64,000 bases of DNA. Origin: Apostichopus japonicus (lineage: Eukaryota; Echinodermata; Holothuroidea; Aspidochirotida; Stichopodidae). Of this stretch, positions 42,040 through 52,346 are shown piece after piece. Every line of letters begins with the position of its first letter. Within the stretch, counting starts at the first letter, position 1. The DNA is taken from assembly GCF_037975245.1 (NCBI RefSeq), contig NC_092571.1:22761564-22825563 (forward strand), given 5' to 3'. A program made the translations under genes and the position numbers. The notes below the pieces were generated by a model. That model saw nothing but the letters and a program-made list of their open reading frames with translations. It had not been told where the DNA came from and searched no databases.

Positions 42040-43284
42040 CAGGGCCGTCTTAACGCATGGGCCCACTGGGCCCTGGCCCAGCGATGTCAGGGGCCCCGCA
42101 ATCACAGTAACCCCGTGTCTTAATCTGGGAGGAAAACTTATTGAATAGGCCATTATGCCTGATTGAATTTGATACTTGACAACTTGTGACGAGAGTTGGT
42201 GAAACACTTGAGAGTTTGACATTAAATATTCAAATCTGAGTTGGCAACCCTGGAATATACAATGCCCCGAAGGCTTACACAGAGAAACTGTTACTCCGTA
42301 ACTATAAGAAAGAGGAAATTGCCTCAGCCACGAAAGGCATAAAATTTGAAAACCGTGGGCAATACCTCACTACCAAACCTAAACAAAAGTAACCACCACT
42401 TGTGTTCAAGCTCACCTTTACACCCCATATCAAAACCACGCATTTGAAAAAAACACTTTAGAAACATTGGCACTTAATCTCGCAACACGCAACAATTATC
42501 CAAACTGTTTCCAAAAGAACCGATTCTAGCCTACAATAGGGCCCAAAATCTCAAAGATTTACTTGTTAACTCAAGGTTTCGTACTAACGAAGAATGAGCT
42601 GACTCTCAAGGTTCACACGAAGCTCTTTTAGATGCTCTTATAGCTGCACCATGAGTCCATAAAAACTTGTGCACAGAAAATAGATGCATTTTGAGAATGA
42701 GACGCCCAAGCAGAATATAAAATATTCAAAGGCTACTACTGATGAAGCTCCTCCTATGAAGTTTGAAAGCAGAAACCGGTCTAGTTGGTCATAAGAACCT
42801 ACGCTAGTCTCTCCTACTATTAACAGTACACTCAATTCACCTAATAGGTGCAATTATGTATCACCATGAGGAGCATGCTATAAGTTCATGTTCCTCGGGC
42901 CCTCCCTTAAAAATACTTCATGTTCTTGGCGACTACGTTGTGTTAGATAGTGTAAAACCGCCTACACCTCCCTCTCAGTTGAAAGACTCAACACAAGGGT
43001 GTTACAAATGGTAAGTCCAGTATTGTTAGGGAAGGGATGGGGGGCAACTGGAAGATTTCTCTTCTATAATGTATTTCATTTTTTAGATATATCACGTATG
43101 TTATTCAGCTAAAGTTTTATGCTTTATGCGCGACATAGGGAGGGGTGGTAAATGCAGGCATGTCTATGCTTGAGCGATTGTCAAGGATGTCAATTTTTCA
43201 CGCAACTTTTTTCGAACTCACTTGATTGACGGGCCCGGCTCCATTGCCGGGCCCAGGGCCCGGTGATCACTTAAGACGGCCCTG
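42040..43284. mobile_element. Inner nested hAT-like element, 1,245 bp
   Basis: Perfect 14-bp TIR CAGGGCCGTCTTAA. The TSD is CGTACATG (42032-42039) against CGTACACG (43285-43292), 7 of 8. GGGCCC-rich text follows both ends. It carries a PLE remnant in its left half. A possible hAT C-terminal trace near 42950-43000 was too weak to call. Confidence 0.85.
42258..42592 (+). pseudogene. Penelope-like RT fragment inside the inner hAT element
   Basis: Broken plus-strand pieces read APKAYTEKLLLRNY, PPLVFKLTFTPHIKTTHLKK and, after frame changes, LAYNRAQNLKDLLVNSRF. The last corresponds to the RT to GIY-YIG linker seen intact in the PLE at 12440-12480 (FKRPSNLRDILVRASF). Stops and frameshifts show decay. 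The fragment was either captured by the hAT element or inserted into it. Confidence 0.6.
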
Positions 43285-44087
43285 CGTACACGAAACCATA
43301 ATTATTTATTATCGATATCAACTTATGAAGTTATTTAATGATTAGAAAATTGTGAAATACAAACAAGTCTCTAGTAGAAAAACCGAGTCTTTTGAAGGCA
43401 AGTCTCAAGTCAAGTCCCAAGTCTTTGCTAACTTTGTGGGCAAGTCTCAAGTCAAGTCCCAAGTCTCTGACAGCCGAGTCTCGAGTCGAGTCTCAAGTCC
43501 TAAAATTTGCGACTCGAGTCCGAGTCCCTGACTCGAGTCCCCAACTCTGCTGTATCGTTTATACACTGTGCTGTGGGTATTGACCGCAGCTGTATGTACT
43601 GACTGTACACTAGCATCTAATTCCCGAAGGTAGCAAGCTGTGTGCGTATTTTCTAGGATCGATGGTGGTGTCTAACTCTTCTGGTACACCTCATTCGAAA
43701 CTAGGTCAGATAACCGGCATTAGAGTCTACATTTCTTTTTGCCAGTCTTCACACCCTTTAACTGTAATTGAGCAGTTTTGTTTTTTTCCCCTTGGCTTTT
43801 GGTAAGACTTTCATCAAAATTTCATGTTCTCATCTAATTAAGGCTAGACTATAGCCTAGGTAGGCCTATCTTTACTTTATTTGTTGGGAACAATTCTACT
43901 GTATGCCCCTTGGCATAAGTTGGCCTAGGCCTACCCTAACTTGGCTAGACCTAGGTTAGGCTAACGTTGATTCATTCCTAACCTATGCCTACATAGGTCT
44001 CACTTCAGTTGCCCAACTTGGTGAGTTACCCACAATGAACCGAATATAAAACCCGTTGCCATTAAGATTGTCGTTTACGGTACTTAC

Positions 44088-44180
44088 TCCGGCTTCACCT
44101 CGTAGAAAATGTATTATATGTGGAGACGGCCTTGCGCGTGTGTCAGTATGCTTCAGGTTAGTAATATTACTTGATTAGGC
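44088..44180 (-). other. Candidate non-coding first exon of enolase
   Basis: The minus strand has GGTGAAGCCGGA followed by the strong donor GTAAGTA (complement of 44081-44087). Enolase coding exon 1 has an acceptor just before its ATG, so an upstream 5' UTR exon must exist. This is the best-looking donor in the right place. The 5' limit is not known. Confidence 0.3.
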
Positions 44181-45991
44181 CTATGTTGTTTATCAGGCTC
44201 CAGACACCAGGCTGACATACAATCCGATCAACGAGTACATGCATTAGGGCACGTACACCGCGTGTTATTACAGGGTCAGGCTCATCGAGGGAAGGTTCGG
44301 CTCTTCCAGGTCAGACATATACCGGCTGATACCCTACACACGGTACAATGTAAAGGAAGATTCGCGTGTTGAAGGAATCATTGAGGAAGGCGAGAGACAA
44401 TGGCGCAGCCACGGGGGGAGGCGTTCTACGTCCCAAATATCTGTAAATCCTTACCCCAAATGACCAAAAAATGTTTCTTTAGAAAATAGGTCATTTCTGC
44501 CCAACAACGTAGCTTGAAACTGAAGGGGGGGGGGATGGGCGGGGGGAGAGCAGAATTTTAAGAGGGGCATTTCTCACGAAGGGAGCAATATTACACCAAT
44601 AAGAGCGCCTGATGTACAAAGAAAATAAATTTTACACAAATGCCTTGCAGGAAAATAAACAGTAATAAGAGAGTATGGTATTACATAGCATGAACTTTCT
44701 GGGGAAAGACTGAGAAGGCTCGCTTAGCTTCCTTAAACCTGAAAAGAGGCTTTAATGACATTTCCTGCTTTAATTAAATTTGATTTTCGAGGTACTCAAG
44801 TGGAGCGATCCCTCCCCCCCCCCATCCATCTGGCTACTTCCCTGTATCTGCCCTTAGAAGAGCATTGGTCACCAAAAACAGAAGTCTACAGCTCTACGCC
44901 CCTGGGGAAAGATGGGGACGACTGTATTGGGGTAATGGAGATCAAAAGTGAAATGCCTTTACAAAGGAACAAGCCGCTTACTGGATTTGAGTTAGCATCT
45001 TATGTAGTTCCTCAGCAGCTGGTAACGTCTATGATGGCGACAAAGGACTTCAAATCTTAGCATGTAAAAATTGATTCGGTTTGCCTTCTGGACTTAAATT
45101 GCTGAGGACTGTAATCACAGTTTTACAGTGACAATGTACACATTAACCTTTCAGTTTATTATATTCGACTTAATCTGGGAGACTATTGGATACTCAGAAG
45201 GTCCACAGTAGATTTTACAAGCCTAAAAGTTGCTACAACTTAATTTCTAGCTCTGCCACATATTAGGGAATATCCAGTTACACACACATTTTTTACTTTG
45301 TGCACAATTGAACACCATTTTAGAAAATGCTGGTATTCATTGGAACATGTATAAATAAGATGGCATTGATTAGAAAGGGAAGGGGAATGGGTAGGAGAGG
45401 GAAGGAAGTAGTATAAGCCAGAATGCCATTCTTACCATCTATTTATAACATTTTAATTAACCCAAAAGACCCTACAGTTTAAAACAAAATAATCAATTAA
45501 CAACACACCTGAAGCAAATATTTTGATTTCAGAATATCTGGAGTTACATGTAAAGGAGGACACCTTGTTATTGACATTTTTGAGGAATAACAAATTCAAG
45601 TACAGCAACATTGAAAATTTCTGAATGAAAGATTTTACAATTGAAATTAGCCCTTTTATGGGATACCAGTGCACCTCCTAAAAGGTCCTCAACATGAGAC
45701 TTTCACTATTGCTTTGCTTCAAATGTATCAAGTTACCCAACATCTTAAAGACAGCGACATTGTAAGACAATCCTCTCCCCTGGTTGTCTCCCCCTCTCTC
45801 TCATCCCCCCCCCCCTCATCCTGACATCCAATGTTAATGGTTTCATCTTTCTATAGAGAATTTCCATTATATAGTTGTCACAAGAAAATAGATACATGAA
45901 CTTGCTCTTAGCTTTCTCAATTATATTTGAACTCACACATGACAGTCTATAAGTCTCTGCTTTGTTTCTGACGAGCAATTTACAATTTTTC
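44180..45991. other. Intergenic DNA between enolase 5' and RPL22 3' ends
   Basis: G/C runs near 44415, 44525 and 44812 suggest decayed DNA-transposon ends, but no TIR/TSD pair was found. A 101-codon plus-strand frame at 44755-45060 has no recognisable similarity. Confidence 0.4.
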
Positions 45992-45997
45992 TTTATT
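45992..45997 (-). terminator. Poly(A) signal of RPL22
   Basis: TTTATT on the plus strand is AATAAA on the minus strand, 61 bases after the RPL22 stop. This suits the short 3' UTR usual for ribosomal protein genes. Confidence 0.7.
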
Positions 45998-46057
45998 TTA
46001 AAGTAACTCAAAAAAACAATGCAATGCCATAGCTGCCGAGTGGCTCATATTAATAGC

Positions 46058-49000
46058 TTAGTCTTCCTCTTCGGATTCATCAGACTCCTGGTTGATCTGG
46101 AAGTATCGGAGTTCGTACGTCTCCTTGTCTGATGCCACCACTCGCAGCCAATCCCTAAGGTTGTTCTTTTTAAGATACTTCTTTGTGAGGTATTTCAGGT
46201 ACCTGCGAAAGGATGCAATAAAGAAATATATCAAACTGGATACAAAAGTTCCACTTTTTACAAACAGCAATAGTTACAGGTTGCTAACAGAATGCACAAA
46301 ATGCAGTTTTGTCTGTTAATCATATATTTTATTGAGGGTAACTCTGTAAGCCCACAGCTTATCTTCCAATCTGAGTCCTTCATCTTAAAGGCATTGGAGA
46401 CTCGCCCAAAACCATGTGCCTCGCTCTGAAAAAGTTAACTTTCTGTTGCTTGCAAGTGAAGTTTTTTTCTTGTCGCTACAAAATGCAAACAGTAATGAAA
46501 CTTGATACCTTGTTTTTTTTTATCTAGAGCTGAGATGTCCACTGTGTTGTGAGTATTGACAGTAGCTGTATATATTGACTGTACACTAGTGTTTAATTAC
46601 CAACGGTAGCAAGCTGTGTGTTTTTTTTGGGATCGATGGTGGTGTCTAACACTTCTGTTACACCTCATTCGAAACTAGGTCAGATTACCGGCCTGAGACG
46701 TTTTTTTGTGCAAGAGTCGTCACACCCTTTAAGTTGCTCTCGCTGTAATTTCCGCCTCTTTGACCATGCTGGCTTGTGGATGATATTTTGATAAATCTGT
46801 TAATAATGACTCTTCGCAATAAGACACACAAGACATATTTACTGACAACTTGTTTTTAAGAAACGAATACTTAACCATCTTAGCTGTCAATTGCAATTTA
46901 ATTATTTCAGTAATAAATAACCCAAAAAAACAGGATATTCTCAAAAAGTTTCAAATTTCAAATCAACAAACCAAACCTTGAATGAATTTTTTTTTTGGCA
47001 CTTGTACAAGATTGTACGATTAAAAAGTACCAAAAGTGTAAGTATGACAAGTTTGTCAAAACAGAACGGAATCAGAAAATCATCCCAAATTTTCAAAATA
47101 ACGATCTTTGGAACAAAGTTGGATGTGTTAAGTTTGATGTAACATGCATTGCTATTTTCAACAACACTTGGAAAATGAGGTCAATATGTGAAAAGCGACC
47201 AGGCTGGACACACAGCTCCCGTAACAATCTGTCAGTCTACTGTGCATCTTGCAACACCTTCCACACACCATATCAGATCTCTGCTCTCACCTTTTTGAAA
47301 AATCAAAATCTGTGGTGATGGTGAGCTTGCTCTTCTTCCGCTCGATGCTCAGACGACCCGTGAAATTCTTGGTCTTCCCGTCTACCTTGATGCGATCCTG
47401 GAGAAACTGCTCCTATATGGTCCACAGAGTACCAGAGAGAAAAGAGGTCGAGATTAGGGAAGTTGGCCCTAACCTCTAACCAGCCATACAGAAATATGGC
47501 TGGCTGAGTCTTATCTAGGGAAGGTGTCCCTAAGTTGGACTAGGAATACAAGTACTCCTAACCCATAGAACAAGCTGGTTAGTAAAATGGTTTGAAAAAA
47601 ACATTTGTACAGGACAATATTGATTCCATTAATAATAATAAATTACTATCGATGGAAACAAAACATTCTGCTCTAGACAGCTTCTGGTGAGTAAATCCAT
47701 ACCATTGGTCAGACAGACATTAACAAAGAGATCAAGCCTTGTGTAAATGAAAGGATTTGTACTCATATAGCATCAGTGGCAGGTTCTTAACTGTCAGAAG
47801 TCTGTCTGACATTGTGACAACTGTTCAGTCTATCATAATCTGACGTCATGTGTAGTATGGCTATAGTATAATTTTCATGTATAGCTTCATGTATAGTATT
47901 GCTTCATCCATAATAAAATTGATCAATATGTAATGGTTAGTAACCACTGTGTCAGAATGACTTCTTCTCAGTAATTCAAGATACCCTGAAGTAGGTTGTA
48001 AAGCAAGTTGAAAAACTGTATTGTCTATTTAGCTGTAACACTGAGTCACTCTGACAAAGCAACGCATGTATAATACATGCAACCACACAATTGCATACTG
48101 CCCAATCAAACCAAAGAGAGGTCTGTTTATGAGGCTACCACTATCTGGCTGCTCCTAATTGACATGGACAAGTGTTTCACTTGATACAGAAAATTGTGCA
48201 TCCCACAAATTTACTCAGGTAGTAACCTGTTGTTTGGTGTAGAAACCTTTCCTTGATTACATCATTCATGTTGGACAAGAGATCAGAGATAATCTATTTG
48301 TAAGATACATTGCCTTAGAATGGCTGATTGTAAAAAAAAAAAATTTAAATTAATGCAGCTTTACAATATTGTAAGTGGCCATATTTAGACTATTTAGCAG
48401 TAATTTAGAGACAATAAAGATGACCTTTTAACTTTACTTGTATACAAACTTACAAAGTTAGCAGAGTCCATAATGCCATCCTCAACAGGCATGGTGCAGT
48501 CAATGGTGAACTTGTAGGTCACCTTCTTCTTCTTGGCCCCCTTCTGGATGGGCAACTTTCTGGGTCTCTTCGACTTTCCCTAGTGAAATGACAACAGAGA
48601 AACACCTGATCAAAAATCGACAACTAACAAACAGCAAATAGGCACAAAAATAAGTAACCTGCAAACATAACATTTGGATGAGAGCCAATTATGGAATATT
48701 CCGTACATTTCTAGCGGCTATTGTTGCTTGAGGCAGAGTCGGGGTGGGGATATCATTATTAGATATATTCATAAATGCTTTTGAGACTGACACATCTCCC
48801 TAACACTAACAGGATAATATTTTTTGCTGGAGTGGGAGCAGTGGTGGGGAAATACTAATTAGATATATTACTTCATAAATTCTTTATTACAGAACACCAT
48901 ATCCTAACAGTATATTTTTCTCTAGAGGCGGAGTCATGATTGTGATCATTGATGATTAGGGGAAGAATGTTTTCCTTGAGTCAGAGTTGCAGAGGAGAAC

Positions 49001-50520
49001 TCAACAACCTGGGGGTTCAAAACTCAAACAATTTAGGGGTGGGGGGTATAGGTCTTCTTTGTAAGGGGCTTTCTTATCATGCCCATATACTTCATACTTG
49101 CTATCTTTATTTTTGGTGGGCTTCTTGTACAAGCTACGACTTCCAAGCCCTTCCACCATTTTCTCTCCGTAATTTCCATTATTTTTCTTTTATATGATTT
49201 ATTACTTATTATTTTCTTTGCATGGTATTGTCTTCACAGTCCTATTATTATATAAACATTGTGAGGAAATGGAAAAATAAATGAATGAAATGAGAGGAGA
49301 ACTCAAACAACCTGAATCACTAGAATTATTGGTAGCAATATTTTTTACTAGAGTCACAGTGAAAAAGTAAAACAGCTTGACTTCAACTCCTGCCAAATAG
49401 AGACCTTCTGAAAGGTGGAGTAATTTATAATTACACCCGATGCTTGTAGGCAGAAACGGATGTTCTTAACGTGAATTGCCTTATCTTGAAGGCATCTACA
49501 TTTGTCTTGCTGATAATTGAATTAAATGATGGTATAAATTATGTAAATCCTAAAACTTGGAATGAATTATAATCCAATATGGTACAGTATACCACAGAGA
49601 ATAATCCTATCAACCAACGAGCTAATTGTCCTACTGTAGTGTAGGTCTTACTTAGCTTTAAATTGAAAAGACTTTCTAATACCAATTCATTGAGTGAAAA
49701 AGAAATGAATGGACATGAGGAAGATCTTGCAAACAATATGTAACTTTCAGAAAGGCCTAGCATTTCATTTCATAGAAGGGGTGCCCAGCCTAACTGGGAA
49801 GGAGAATGAAATCATCTTCTTTTAGCCTATAGTCAAATGGCCCAACCAAGGAATTTGGATGATGTTCAACTGATTGCAACGCATCTAGTTTTCTACACTA
49901 ACCTAGTTCAAGATCAAATTTATGTCTCATATGCCATACAAAACTGAAGAATAAGCTTTACTTAATAAAAATGAGGAATGATCATATATGAATTATGATG
50001 TACACTGGGCAAAAACAATAGGCCTATTGACCAGGTGGTGCGAAAAGAAAAAATAGGTTTATAGTTTTTTGACATGTCTACATGTCTATATTTAACACTA
50101 CGATCATAGTGGGAGTTGGAATGGAGATTAGCCAAATAGTTCAGTTGTTTAAAGATGCCAAGTTTTTTTCTTGTAAAATTCAATCTTGTTACACGCCGAA
50201 TGAAGGCACATACAGCGTAGCCTGTCAAGGCCAATACTAAACTATAGTAAGTTAATACAGAACGGCATCGACACGTGGGTAACGAAGGCACACTGTACGG
50301 TATGTACCAGCCTAACCAATTCTGACAAAAATTCAACGCAAGACGAACATATTTTTTTCACAATCTTGCCTTCAATTTTGCCTTCATCTAAATACCTAAA
50401 ATACTTATTTATATCATTAATAACATATCAAAGAAGATCTGAGAATCAATTGAGAGCGGAAAATGTGGCAGAATTTCATGCTTTTGAGGGAAATGTGAGC
50501 AAGTTATTTACCACAGTCAT
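46058..50520 (-). CDS. RPL22: 60S ribosomal protein L22 (eL22), complete, 4 coding exons
   Basis: Coding exons in transcript order: 50520-50512 (Met-Thr-Val), 48579-48454, 47412-47291 and 46202-46058 (stop TAA). All are GT-AG and the phases join to 133 codons plus stop. eL22 is an RNA-binding protein of the large ribosomal subunit. Hallmarks seen: a basic N-terminus (GKSKRPRKL), [19 protein letters not shown], an RNA-binding core with [39 protein letters not shown], and the acidic tail [10 protein letters not shown]. The nine-base first coding exon is set by its GTAAAT donor and the matching phase; it is the least certain part, but an in-frame ATG this close to a short leader is usual for ribosomal protein genes. 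Intron 3 holds a TTAA-MITE. No snoRNA was recognised in the introns. Confidence 0.95.
46385..46732 (+). mobile_element. TTAA-flanked MITE, copy C (348 bp)
   Basis: TTAA at 46385-46388 and 46729-46732, ends AGGCATTGGAGACTCGCCC and GAGTCGTCACACCCT. It is nearly collinear with copy A. It lies in RPL22 intron 3, opposite in strand to the gene. Confidence 0.85.
47413..48453. other. RPL22 intron 2
   Basis: Checked for box C/D snoRNA signals on the minus strand; none was convincing. No repeat was recognised. Confidence 0.4.
48580..50511. other. RPL22 intron 1
   Basis: About 1.9 kb. Two similar blocks, each with a TAGATATATT and CATAAAT pair next to ACTAACAG-like text, occur near 48740-48815 and 48860-48915. 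No gene was recognised. Confidence 0.4.
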
Positions 50521-50733
50521 TGTGAATTGGATTCTTGAGTGCAAAGGTCGATTTCAGTCGTAAAAGGTCAAATGTAATCTACTCCGCTTCCGCGGCCTCT
50601 CGAAACTTCAGACAAGAAAGAAGTGAGCTTTATGTCTTTTGAAGTGAATTTTACCCAATCATTACTTGAATAAATATTTTAAAATCATTAATTTTATATC
50701 TATCTTAATTTTGAAGGAGATTTTGAAGTTCAG
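50512..50733. promoter_or_regulatory. Divergent RPL22/GPS2 promoter region and leader exons
   Basis: On the minus strand CCTTTTACGACTG (around 50555-50567) looks like a 5'-TOP transcription start, giving RPL22 a leader of about 45 bases. On the plus strand a non-coding exon ends at 50733 before GTAAGTTAC and pairs with the GPS2 acceptor at 52324. Between them lies CCGCTTCCGCGGCC (50583-50596), containing GGAAG on the minus strand as in ETS/GABP sites common in bidirectional promoters. No TATA box at a fixed distance was seen. Start sites are inferred. Confidence 0.5.
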
Positions 50734-52324
50734 GTAAGTTACTTTCCCCCCGAAGGGCGTAACACTGGGGATCGTTTTTCTGGCAACATTGGAATATGAC
50801 GTATCGAGCCTAACCGCGTACTGTACTGGCAAATAGTGTAATACTAATAGCCTAACGTAATTATTGTTAATGCTAATATATAATGGTGTGAAGTTAGGCC
50901 TACCCAGATACTGTATCTTTCTTATGCAAACCTATATAAATATAACTTGGGTACTAATTGTCATTGTTTAGACCTAACCCTCACAAATTAAGTACAAAGA
51001 TTTAAGTCACTGTCAAACGTCAGTAGGGCGGCTGGATGGATTCAACAAAGAACTAACAATCCTAGCGAAACTTTGCCTCAGACTGTCACTTGTCAGAGTC
51101 TCAAGGCAAAGACTCAGATTTTTAGGTAAAAATCATTCATGGTGAATTGGGTAGAGATATGTAAGTTTATAACAATATGGAAAAATGTCATGAGCATATG
51201 ATGAAATCATTCCCCCCAAAGTTTTCAATGTTGTGAGTAAACCAAGGAACTGCTTCTTCCTGTGATCGAATTGGTTGATATAGGGCATGGCAGTATGAGT
51301 AATAGTCAATTAGTACAATAATTTATCTTCCATATTCATTCCTCCGACCCCTCTCCTCATGAAGAAGGTGATAGATATGCAAACCCCCAACTATTATTAT
51401 TGGTGTATTCAGTATAAGTTACTGTCATGAACACCTCAAAACCATTAAGAACACTTATTTAATTTGCCGGGATACATATATCACACTTCATAGCTTTAAT
51501 GTTCCCTTGCACACTGGGCTGTAGACTTTCAGAGTAAGTCATATTACTGTACATCATACAGCCACATTTGTTTCATATTCCTCATTTTCTTCTTTATTTA
51601 CTACAATGTTTATTTTCTGTCAAGAAGGTGGGTTTTGCAAATGCTAATTGAAAATTGTTGATGCTCTTACCCTGACCTAATGATATCATTGGTTTCATTG
51701 TCAGAATTGATACATTTTACCTTGAAACTATGAACGAGAAACAAAGAAAAAGTGAACTTTTCAGATCATAACTTGGGCACTATGACAAAATGAGTGCCCC
51801 AGGCATAACATTTTTTACTACATAGTGTTATTGTCTCCTAAATGGAGCAGGATTTTCTTGCCTGTTTCATGGTGGTTAAGTTTGTGTTCTCCTTAATATT
51901 GAATAGCATAAATTAATTTAGGTAATATAGCCCTTCACTTTGAATAGTGAAAAACAGATCTAAGGCAGCTAAAAGTGCATGATTGAATGTGGCTATTCTT
52001 CCATCTACCTTTTTTGCCAATAACACAGTTGGGTATACACAATCCAGAACAGTTGCACACACACACAAGATCTCAGTGCTTTCTATTTGCATTTAATTAA
52101 AGCCTTGAGTTACAACATAAACATGCAAATATAGTGGATGTGTCCTTGTTAGATTTGTACATAGCCATTTATATTTGTTTGTTTGTTCTTATGGAAATTT
52201 ATGCTATAGGTGGCTGAGGCAAAGAAAGGCCATCTAAAGGAACAGTTAAACTGCTTGACATTCTAATTCACCTTACTGTATAGTTATAGAGTGTATATAT
52301 TATATATTGTCTTCTTTGTTCCAG
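50734..52324. other. GPS2 intron 1
   Basis: About 1.6 kb from the GTAAGT donor at 50734 to the TTCCAG acceptor at 52319-52324. No gene or repeat was recognised. Confidence 0.45.
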
Positions 52325-52346
52325 CTGTGGAGTTTCAAAGTCATTT

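Larger units (their letters stand above)
41584..43549. mobile_element. Outer nested hAT-like element, 1,966 bp with insert
   Basis: It begins CAGAGTTG and ends CAACTCTG, with a perfect 8-bp TSD CTGTATCG at 41576-41583 and 43550-43557. Both sub-ends hold direct arrays of AAGTCTCAAGTCAAGTC in the same orientation (about 41596-41780 and 43380-43540). Subtracting the inner element leaves about 713 bp. CAGAGTTG-type ends and 8-bp TSDs are typical of hAT transposons. Confidence 0.85.
41444..43761 (+). mobile_element. TTAA-flanked MITE, copy B, split by a nested hAT insertion
   Basis: TTAA at 41444-41447 and 43758-43761. The left end AGGCATTGAAGACTCGCCCC and right end AGTCTTCACACCCT match the family. 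Removing the insertion and one TSD copy leaves about 344 bp collinear with copies A and C, which confirms the nest. Confidence 0.85.

Noticed and set aside
42880-43020. hAT transposase C-terminal trace in the inner nested element
   Set aside because: A short SLSVERLNTR-like reading recalls the dimerisation motif, but it is too short and isolated to claim.
44755-45060. 101-codon plus-strand frame
   Set aside because: No recognised family, begins beside a C-run, no splice or promoter support; left as intergenic.
46203-50511. Intronic snoRNAs in RPL22
   Set aside because: Ribosomal protein introns often host box C/D snoRNAs, so both strands were scanned for TGATGA and CTGA pairs; no pair had terminal stems or proper spacing.
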